NCBI GenBank assembly: GCA_002281855.1
Contig: NCHQ01000029.1
Location: 1 to 64,000, forward strand
Reading direction: 5' to 3'
DNA: 64,000 nucleotides
Source of the DNA: Rhodospirillales bacterium 24-66-33
Lineage (GTDB): Bacteria; Pseudomonadota; Alphaproteobacteria; Reyranellales; Reyranellaceae
Under the pieces are notes generated by a model. That model had not been told where the DNA came from, ran no database searches, and was given only the letters and a program-made list of their open reading frames with translations. The position numbers were made by a program, and so were the translations under genes. Positions within the stretch are counted from its first letter, which is position 1, and each line of letters opens with the position of its first letter. Shown piece after piece: positions 18,367-23,709 of the stretch.

Positions 18367-19076
18367 CAGGCCGCGGCGAGTTCCGGCCGGTGCAGCTTCA
18401 CCCACTCGAAGAACATCGCCTTCTGTGGCGCGCCCCGGAAATGCAGCACATGCGCCTCGGCGTAGGGTTCCTCTGCCGACAGCGGCCGCTCGTTCCAGAT
18501 CGGTTCCGGCAGGAAGCGCACAGTCAGGCCGTGGCGCTCTTCCTTGCCCCAGAGATCCTTGGGCCGCGGGCGAAGGACCCGCTCCCATGACGCCATGTCG
18601 TCGCAGGTCTTCGCCGGAAAGGCGCGGGTGCCGTGGGCGACGCGATCGAACAGCGGGATCAGCTTTTCGCGGCTGGCGGCCGGGACATGGATGAACCCGT
18701 TCATGATCCAGAGCTTGCGGTGCGGGAAGGTGCAGATCGACAGATCGGCCGGCCGCAGGAAGGGCCGGAAGTCGTGAAGGACGAGGCAGTCGGCGCCGAC
18801 GAAGACGGTGTCGTCATCCGGGTAGCGGGTCGCGCGCACCCATTCGGCCTGTGCCGCCGTCGTGGCCTGCAGCAGGTTGCGCGGCAGCTGCGTGGCAAAG
18901 AACTCCAGGCCCTGCGGCAGCATCTGCGACGACTTGAAATCCGTCAGCACGACGTGGCGCATGCCGGCGGCGCGGCAGGACCGGTCGAGGATCTTGAGCA
19001 TGCCGATGTAATCGGCGGCATCGGGGAAATCGGCGGGCCTGTGGCACCAGAATGACGCAACGACGGTGTCCTTCAT
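18366..19076 (-). CDS. Glycosyltransferase-like protein 2
   Basis: A 236-residue protein paralogous to the third gene of this cluster: both start VVASFWCHRPADFPDAA / TVASFWVYRPEEHPHAA and carry LPRNLLQATTAAQA and FVGADCLVLHDFRP. The GADC segment sits where GT-A enzymes hold DXD. Both end VLHFRGAPQKAMFF / LLHFRGRQRKKMMF. It starts with an ATG that overlaps the stop of the HNH-AP2 gene, and its own stop overlaps gene 1. Predicted nucleotide-sugar dependent transferase; the metal-binding Asp pair is not fully convincing. Confidence 0.65.
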   Translation of the reverse strand: MKDTVVASFWCHRPADFPDAADYIGMLKILDRSCRAAGMRHVVLTDFKSSQMLPQGLEFFATQLPRNLLQATTAAQAEWVRATRYPDDDTVFVGADCLVLHDFRPFLRPADLSICTFPHRKLWIMNGFIHVPAASREKLIPLFDRVAHGTRAFPAKTCDDMASWERVLRPRPKDLWGKEERHGLTVRFLPEPIWNERPLSAEEPYAEAHVLHFRGAPQKAMFFEWVKLHRPELAAA

Positions 19077-19579
19077 GCGTGTCTCGCGAACTCGCCATGG
19101 TTGTCATCGCGAAACCTCGCCGCAGCAGCGGCAGCTTCCTCCAGAGTGGAAAAGAGACCGAGGTGATAGTGCTTTCCGTGCATAGCGCCTTGAGCGGCGA
19201 AGCGCCCGTTCGGTCGGACATAGACGCCTTTAGCACCAGATCGATTTCTGACGCTGATTTTCTGGTTGAAGAGATTCTCGGACTGGGTGCAAGCCCGCAG
19301 ATTACTCCGACGGTTGTTGCTCTGGTCTCCGTCTATGTGATCAACGCGAGGCCTTTCAACACTCACGCGACACAGCATGCGATGGAGATAGACATGCTTG
19401 GTCCTGCCGTCCTCGCGATAGCTGGCCTTGGCGTAGCCCGTCACGTCGCGGCACCAGCCAAACCCACGCAACATCGAGACATCTTCGGTGTCGATCACAA
19501 ACGCCGCACCCGACGCAAGCACAAGCTTTGTGCTGCCGTCGCCCAAATCCTCGTACCTATTGGTGTTTGGCTTCGGCAT
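19073..19579 (-). CDS. HNH endonuclease with AP2 DNA-binding domain
   Basis: A 168-residue protein starting MPKPNTNRYEDLGDGS. Around residues 75-105 is the HNH core, VDHIDGDQSNNRRSNLRACT. Residues about 115-168 form an AP2-like DNA-binding domain (SGAKGVYVRPNGRFAAQG ... LFSTLEEAAAAAARF). This architecture is typical of phage homing endonucleases. It sits exactly between two paralogous glycosyltransferase genes with one- to four-base overlaps on each side, so it appears to have been inserted at their junction. Confidence 0.9.
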   Translation of the reverse strand: MPKPNTNRYEDLGDGSTKLVLASGAAFVIDTEDVSMLRGFGWCRDVTGYAKASYREDGRTKHVYLHRMLCRVSVERPRVDHIDGDQSNNRRSNLRACTQSENLFNQKISVRNRSGAKGVYVRPNGRFAAQGAMHGKHYHLGLFSTLEEAAAAAARFRDDNHGEFARHA

Positions 19580-20277
19580 TAGAATAGCCCCTGTCTCTTC
19601 GCCCAGGCGAACATCATCTTTTTCCGCTGGCGGCCCCGAAAGTGCAGCAGGACGGCATCCTTGCAGGGATCGCCGGGCCAGCGGGGGCAGTCGTTGAACC
19701 GGCGCATCGGCAGGAACGCGACGCGGAGACCGGCGCGCTCTTCGATGACGGGTGGCATCGGGACCGGATCGAGTTCGACCACCAGGGCGCGCTGGTCGTC
19801 GCGCCACTCAGTCCCGCAGCGATCAGCGACGCGCCTGTAGAGGGCGGAAACCTGACCTAGCGCTCGCCGCCGGATGTACATGAAACCATTGTTGATCGCG
19901 TCGAGGTGCGGGCGCGGTCGACGCGAGGTCACACACAGGTCGGCATCCGGCAGATGCGGCCTCGGGTCCTGCAACAGGATCGAGTCAGCTCCCACGAACA
20001 GGACATCGCCAAACCACGCCGGGGCGTTCTCCAGAAAGTGCGCCTGCGCCTGAGTGGTCGCCTGCATCACGTTCCTCGGGAGGTCCGAGGCGTAGTGCTC
20101 TATTCCAACCGGGACGAGGCCCGCGTCGGCCGTGGCGTGGTCTGTCAGCAGGATATGCCGGGCGCCGAGCCGGTCACATGACCGCTGCAGTATCTCCAGC
20201 ATGGCCGGATAGTTTGCCGCGTGAGGGTGTTCCTCGGGGCGATAAACCCAAAACGAAGCGACCGTCAGATTGCTCAC
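19579..20277 (-). CDS. Glycosyltransferase-like protein 3
   Basis: A 232-residue protein, start GTG at 20277, reading MSNLTVASFWVYRPEEHPHA. It is a close paralogue of gene 2, sharing LPRNVMQATTQAQAHF, VLFVGADSILLQDPRP and LLHFRGRQRKKMMF. The predicted role is glycosyl transfer; the donor is unknown. No clear ribosome binding site precedes the GTG. The sequence upstream is the pentamer array, so it may depend on a promoter or read-through within the repeat locus. Confidence 0.65.
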   Translation of the reverse strand: MSNLTVASFWVYRPEEHPHAANYPAMLEILQRSCDRLGARHILLTDHATADAGLVPVGIEHYASDLPRNVMQATTQAQAHFLENAPAWFGDVLFVGADSILLQDPRPHLPDADLCVTSRRPRPHLDAINNGFMYIRRRALGQVSALYRRVADRCGTEWRDDQRALVVELDPVPMPPVIEERAGLRVAFLPMRRFNDCPRWPGDPCKDAVLLHFRGRQRKKMMFAWAKRQGLF

Positions 20278-20301
20278 TGGCGGGCCTCACTGGTCGATAC
20301 G

Positions 20302-20366
20302 TAGCGTTGCGTTGCGAAACGACACGCCGCGCCGCGCCGCGATAAAGTGCGGGACGATGCGTGGCA
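20302..20366. repeat. Pentamer array E1 (NNGCG)
   Basis: Thirteen consecutive five-base cells on the plus strand, counted by eye, eight exact to NNGCG (for example tagcg, ttgcg, ccgcg). Mismatches are mainly G-to-A changes (aaacg, acacg, ggacg, tggca). It lies in the leader of glycosyltransferase gene 3. Confidence 0.75.
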
Positions 20367-20385
20367 GAAATTATCGAAACAATCG
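20367..20385. repeat. Array spacer element, divergent copy
   Basis: Reads gaaattatcgaaacaatcg. It matches the AT-rich spacer that separates the other arrays (aaattctcttaaacaatcg) at both ends but differs in the middle. It joins arrays E1 and E2. Confidence 0.65.
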
Positions 20386-20450
20386 TTGCGATGCGAAGCG
20401 GCGCGTGGCGCGGCGGCACGCTACGGTGCGAAGCGGTGCGTTGCGCGGCG
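20386..20450. repeat. Pentamer array E2 (NNGCG)
   Basis: Thirteen cells on the plus strand, eleven exact to NNGCG (ttgcg, atgcg, aagcg, gcgcg, tggcg). It ends at ctgttaacc, next to the stop codon of the winged-helix-like gene. Confidence 0.75.
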
Positions 20451-20458
20451 CTGTTAAC

Positions 20459-20977
20459 CTACTGCAGCGACTTCCTTGTCGTCCGCATCTTCTTGAACAG
20501 GTCGAGCGTCTGTTTCATCGGGATCGGCCCGTCGGTCACATTGGCCGACTTTTCGACCCGGTTCTTGAATGCCCGGCTGGCTGCCTGATCAATTGCGCCA
20601 AGGATGGCGCTGCCGATCCAGAAGGCCATGCGCTGCTCGCCGGTCAGGTTCTGGACGTTGACCGCGGACTGGCGCTTCTTCGCCTTCTTCGCGATCCGGC
20701 GGGTCTTCACGATGGGCTCGCTGGTCGCCAACGTCGCCACCTGCGCGTCGCTCGCGCGCTTCAGGCCCGCGCCAGTCTCGACCACGAATATGATGCCTTC
20801 ACGCTCAAGGATGCGGCGAGCCGACGCGAGAACGTGGCGGCTCTTGCCGGTGATATCTTCGCGGCCGGTAGCCTCGGCAATTGATGCGTAGCTGATCAGC
20901 TCGCGGCCTTTGTTGTCGCGCAGGAAGTCTGCGCAGGTCTCGACATCCGGAGATGCCTCAAAGCGGGGCTTCGTCAT
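20459..20977 (-). CDS. Unknown basic winged-helix-like protein of the pentamer-repeat locus
   Basis: A 172-residue protein starting MTKPRFEASPDVETCADFLR. A longer frame upstream only reads through the repeat and is rejected. Residues about 10-75 look like a winged helix: ELISYASIAEATGREDITG, then SARRILEREGIIFVVETG. A very basic stretch follows (KTRRIAKKAKKRQ), then a helical C-terminus with QRMAFWIGSAILGAIDQAA. A nucleic-acid-binding role is inferred. It is flanked by pentamer arrays on both sides and lies downstream of the RAMP-like gene in the same direction. I recognise no family. Confidence 0.65.
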   Translation of the reverse strand: MTKPRFEASPDVETCADFLRDNKGRELISYASIAEATGREDITGKSRHVLASARRILEREGIIFVVETGAGLKRASDAQVATLATSEPIVKTRRIAKKAKKRQSAVNVQNLTGEQRMAFWIGSAILGAIDQAASRAFKNRVEKSANVTDGPIPMKQTLDLFKKMRTTRKSLQ

Positions 20978-21000
20978 GGGGTCCTGATTGCTGGAGGATA

Positions 21001-21115
21001 GGACGATGCGTTGCGGGGCGTTGCGGCGCGTGGCACTGCGATACAATGCGTTACACAGCGCGGCGCTGAGCAGCGCAGAGGAACGCCGCGATGCGGTGCG
21101 CGGTAGAGCGGTGCA
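21001..21115. repeat. Pentamer array D (NNGCG)
   Basis: Twenty-three cells on the plus strand, fourteen exact (atgcg, ttgcg, gggcg, gcgcg, cagcg). The others differ mostly by G-to-A changes (tggca, ataca, ttaca, gaacg). It begins just upstream of the winged-helix-like gene's start region. Confidence 0.75.
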
Positions 21116-21137
21116 GCGAAATTCTCTTAAACAATCG
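21116..21137. repeat. Array spacer element, copy 1
   Basis: Contains aaattctcttaaacaatcg preceded by gcg. The same element recurs identically at 21380-21401. On the minus strand it reads CGATTGTTTAAGAGAATTTC, an AT-rich segment in otherwise very GC-rich DNA. Confidence 0.75.
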
Positions 21138-21257
21138 ATGCGTTGCGTTGTGGTGCGATGCGCCGAGTAGCAGTGCGGAGAAACGCGCCACGTAGCAATG
21201 CGATGCGCCGCGAAGCAGGACGTGGCGCCACATTGCGGCACGCCGCGGTGCGCCGCG
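21138..21257. repeat. Pentamer array C (NNGCG)
   Basis: Twenty-four cells on the plus strand, fourteen exact. It keeps the five-base phase for 120 bases although the first two bases of each cell vary freely. Confidence 0.75.
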
Positions 21258-21289
21258 TTGGAAGTTCTCTCTTATGACTAAAACAATCG
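21258..21289. repeat. Array spacer element, expanded copy
   Basis: A longer version of the spacer, with gaagttctctcttatgac then taaaacaatcg. The 3' half aaacaatcg is identical to the other copies and is again followed by atgcg ttgcg. Confidence 0.7.
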
Positions 21290-21379
21290 ATGCGTTGCGG
21301 GACGAGACGCTACGGCGCACTACGCGGCGGGGCAGAGCGTTGTGGTGCGGCGCGCTGCGGTGCGAAGCGGGGCGTCGCG
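21290..21379. repeat. Pentamer array B (NNGCG)
   Basis: Eighteen cells on the plus strand, eleven exact. Five of the seven deviant cells have ACG or GCA in place of GCG at the third to fifth bases. Confidence 0.75.
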
Positions 21380-21401
21380 GCGAAATTCTCTTAAACAATC
21401 G
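21380..21401. repeat. Array spacer element, copy 2
   Basis: Identical to the copy at 21116-21137 over its full length. It separates arrays B and A. Confidence 0.75.
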
Positions 21402-21511
21402 TTGCGTTGCGGGGCGGAGCGCGGCGGGGCGACGCGATGCGCGGCGGTACGTCGCGAAGCGCTGAGCCATGTAGCGTAGCGCCACATTGCGTTGCGCTGC
21501 GGGGCGCGGCG
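21402..21511. repeat. Pentamer array A (NNGCG)
   Basis: Twenty-two cells on the plus strand, eighteen exact, the best-preserved array. It ends with gcgaaatcctca, a partial spacer that runs directly into the stop codon of the RAMP-like gene. Confidence 0.75.
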
Positions 21512-21517
21512 AAATCC

Positions 21518-22099
21518 TCAGACCTCTTTGACGCTTTCTACCGAAAATCGGCCATAATATCCATTATTCCGCGGCCTAAACCTCCCGATACCGATGTACT
21601 GGCCGGCGCCTTCCAGCACCTCCTGAAACACCGTCCTCGTCTTATCCTTGACTGACGACTGAAGGACCGTCTCATCAACGATGATGAACTCGGCCTCCGT
21701 CTCCCACTCCGGGATGATCGGGTAGTACTTCATGACCCGCTTGGGCCCGCCGCGCCGGCCGTCGCTCGGCAGGAACAGCGCCTCGAAGTCGACCTTGTCC
21801 TTGTGGACACCCAGCGGCGCCGACTGCGCGACCATGATGCCGGCCTCGAAATTCTTCGTGTAGGTCGCCTTGCCTTTGCCCGGCACCGAGATGCTCATGA
21901 ACTTGGCGGCGTCCGACAAGCAGTTCTTCAGCGAGTTGGCCGGAATGAACACCATGCCGGCGTTGTCCGTATGCAGGTGCCCCCGCCACGTCCGGCGGTA
22001 GTTGTCGTCCTGAGACTCGCCCTGCTCCAGTTCCCGAATGTAGTGCCTCGACTGAGAGTACGGCGAGACGCCGCGCAGCTTTGCGATGAGGGTTTTCAC
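21518..22099 (-). CDS. RAMP-superfamily-like protein (Cas7/Csm3-like fold, inferred)
   Basis: A 193-residue protein with start GTG 22099 after a perfect AAAGGAGG. A TTG-initiated extension is possible, with another AAAAGGAGG inside it. Three features recall RAMP proteins. The N-terminal strand-loop is KTLIAKLRGVSPYSQSRHY (residues 2-20). FIPANSLKNCLSDAA (51-65) resembles the IPGSSLKGALR motif of Cas7/Csm3-type proteins. The C-terminal glycine-rich loop is YIGIGRFRPRNNGYYGRF (168-185). The middle holds GKGKATYTKNFEAGI and PSDGRRGGPKRV. RAMP proteins bind RNA; that role here is inference. No other Cas gene is near. Pentamer arrays start directly after its stop codon. Confidence 0.6.
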   Translation of the reverse strand: MKTLIAKLRGVSPYSQSRHYIRELEQGESQDDNYRRTWRGHLHTDNAGMVFIPANSLKNCLSDAAKFMSISVPGKGKATYTKNFEAGIMVAQSAPLGVHKDKVDFEALFLPSDGRRGGPKRVMKYYPIIPEWETEAEFIIVDETVLQSSVKDKTRTVFQEVLEGAGQYIGIGRFRPRNNGYYGRFSVESVKEV

Positions 22100-22228
22100 G
22101 AACCGTCCTCCTTTAAGGATATGAGACGGTTGGAATATTCCTCCTTTTGGCGTATATTGCAAGCAGAAACGATAGCTTTGTCCGCTTATTCGATTATAAC
22201 ACTACAGAACACCACGGAATGCCTATCA

Positions 22229-22525
22229 ATGCCGATGCAAAAAAGTGTTGCCTCCAAGGCCCCTGCCGTGAACCTTGCCGCCATGCTTACCGGCGCTCAA
22301 ATCCGCGCCGCGCGCGCTCTGCTCAAGTGGTCCGGCCGCGAATTGTCCGAACACTGCGGGGTGTCTTACGCGGCGCTCCAACGTGCTGAATCGGCGGACG
22401 AGATGCCGAATATGCACACCCGAAGCCTCCTCGCCATCAAGCAATCTCTGGAGGCTGCCGGCGTCGTGTTTCTCGATCCAGGCCAAACCCGCGACGGGGG
22501 AGCGGGGGTAAGGCTCAAGGTATAG
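22229..22525 (+). CDS. XRE-type HTH regulator, divergent to the RAMP-like gene
   Basis: About 98 residues if started at ATG 22229; a start at 22283 (MLTGAQIRAARALLKWSGRE) would leave the complete domain. The helix-turn-helix reads ELSEHCGVSYAALQRAESAD, and the end GGAGVRLKV is typical of small alphaproteobacterial XRE regulators. It is transcribed away from the RAMP-like gene, with an AT-rich gap of about 130 bases between them that should hold both promoters. It probably controls the locus. Its stop codon is followed within five bases by array F. Confidence 0.75.
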   Translation: MPMQKSVASKAPAVNLAAMLTGAQIRAARALLKWSGRELSEHCGVSYAALQRAESADEMPNMHTRSLLAIKQSLEAAGVVFLDPGQTRDGGAGVRLKV

Positions 22526-22529
22526 CTAC

Positions 22530-22614
22530 CGCTTCGCATCGTGGCGCCCCGTGGCGCTTCGCCACGCACCGCGCCGCGCCGCGACTCGACTCTTCGCCAC
22601 GCGCCGCAACGCAA
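22530..22614. repeat. Pentamer array F, inverted orientation (CGCNN on plus strand)
   Basis: Seventeen cells on the plus strand, thirteen exact to CGCNN (cgctt, cgcat, cgcca, cgcac, cgcaa). It is the reverse orientation of arrays A-E. It fills the gap between the HTH regulator and the acyltransferase and marks the right edge of the cassette. Confidence 0.75.
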
Positions 22615-22622
22615 CGTTTTAT

Positions 22623-23321
22623 TTACCCTCGCGGCCGGGCCGGAAAGCCCATCACAGTCTCGCCGGCCGCAACATCGCGGGTGACAACCGCCCCAGCGCC
22701 GACGACTGCACGAGCGCCGATAGTGATGCCGGGCAGCAAGATGGCGCCGCCACCTATGCGGACATACTCGCCGACAGTAATGCCGACCTGTCCACGGTCT
22801 TGGTAATCTTCGGGTTCGTGCTTGAATAGTTCCCTGTCGTTCATCGACTGCACACCCGGTCCAAAGAAAGACCCGCGTCCGATGGTGCTATTTCCGGTGA
22901 TCTGCGTCTGGTTCAGCAACTTCACGTCGTCGCCCACCAAGACGTTGTATTGCAGGTCAACCATCGTGCCGACCACGACACGGTTGCCGAGCCGAACATC
23001 CTCCCGGATAACGGCGTGGTCGCCGATCTGGCAGTCGCGGCCGATGAACGTGCCGGCGTAGAGCACGGCGAAGTCGCCGATGACGGTGCCGCTTCCGATA
23101 CGGCCGGCGGTGGGCTGGCGGACCGGCCGGCGATTGGCGGCGGTCGCCAAAGGGACGCGGCCCAGTGCGGCATGGGTCGAGACGTAGACGCCGGGCTCGA
23201 TGAAGGGCGTCACGACGGGGATCGACAGGGGTACGCCGGCATAGCGGTCGAGCTCGTCACCGCGCTCGTTCACGACGACCGTCGTGCGGCGGCCATCGAG
23301 GATCTCGTCATAGGCGATCAC
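22623..23321 (-). CDS. Hexapeptide-repeat acyl/acetyltransferase
   Basis: A 232-residue protein, start GTG 23321 overlapping the stop of the upstream gene (GTGA). From about residue 80 it consists of left-handed beta-helix hexads (IGSGTVIGDFAVLYAGTFIG, IGDHAVIREDVRLGNRVVVG, IGGGAILLPGITIGARAVVG). It ends GETVMGFPARPRG, as in WbbJ/NeuD-like and UDP-amino-sugar acetyltransferases. It probably acylates a sugar, which fits the nearby glycosyltransferases if the pentamer locus is treated as an insertion. Confidence 0.85.
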   Translation of the reverse strand: MIAYDEILDGRRTTVVVNERGDELDRYAGVPLSIPVVTPFIEPGVYVSTHAALGRVPLATAANRRPVRQPTAGRIGSGTVIGDFAVLYAGTFIGRDCQIGDHAVIREDVRLGNRVVVGTMVDLQYNVLVGDDVKLLNQTQITGNSTIGRGSFFGPGVQSMNDRELFKHEPEDYQDRGQVGITVGEYVRIGGGAILLPGITIGARAVVGAGAVVTRDVAAGETVMGFPARPRG

Positions 23322-23638
23322 GACTGATCGTCCGCCTTGTGCGCCGCGATCTTCTCGCGGAGGGTTTCGGTGTTCCAACCGTTGAACGGCTTGCGGCCGA
23401 CTGCGGCTTCATATTCGGCGCGGATCGCGGCGAGGTCCTCGGGCGGCGGAACGGCGGCCTCGACGACGGGCGGGGGAACTGGTGCCTGCATCGGCGAATC
23501 CTCGATCTCCACGTGATCTTCGGCCTTCCGAATGGCGCGCAGCACGCGGGCGTCCTTGTTGCGCTCGACCTCGAAGACGTCGCCGGGCAACAGCCTGCGG
23601 GTGCGATAGGTCAGCGGCTTGGTGGCTCGCATTTTCAT
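23318..23638 (-). CDS. Small head-region protein, unknown
   Basis: A 106-residue protein starting MKMRATKPLTYRTRRLLPGD. The N-terminal half is beta-like with GDVFEVERNKDARVL, then comes a proline-rich linker (PMQAPVPPPVVEAAVPPPE). The C-terminus has VGRKPFNGWNTETLREKI, a helical SAP/HeH-like motif seen in small proteins beside capsid genes. It directly follows the capsid gene. A structural or DNA-associated head role is inferred. Confidence 0.6.
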   Translation of the reverse strand: MKMRATKPLTYRTRRLLPGDVFEVERNKDARVLRAIRKAEDHVEIEDSPMQAPVPPPVVEAAVPPPEDLAAIRAEYEAAVGRKPFNGWNTETLREKIAAHKADDQS

Positions 23639-23709
23639 AAGCGTGATCTCCGGAGGCGAGGGAAAGACGGGCGGAGACCGAAGCCGCCGCCCGCATCATT
23701 CACTCAGGA

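Noticed and set aside
20174..21485. Long minus-strand reading frames running through the pentamer arrays
   Set aside because: They translate to five-residue repeats that simply reflect the DNA period, have no ribosome binding sites and merge into real genes out of register.
21001..21511. A CRISPR array
   Set aside because: There are no uniform repeats of 24-40 bases with equal spacers; the spacer element is irregularly spaced and the variable part is itself a pentamer repeat. No Cas genes are nearby.
20302..22614. A diversity-generating retroelement
   Set aside because: No reverse transcriptase and no template/variable repeat pair with adenine-specific changes.
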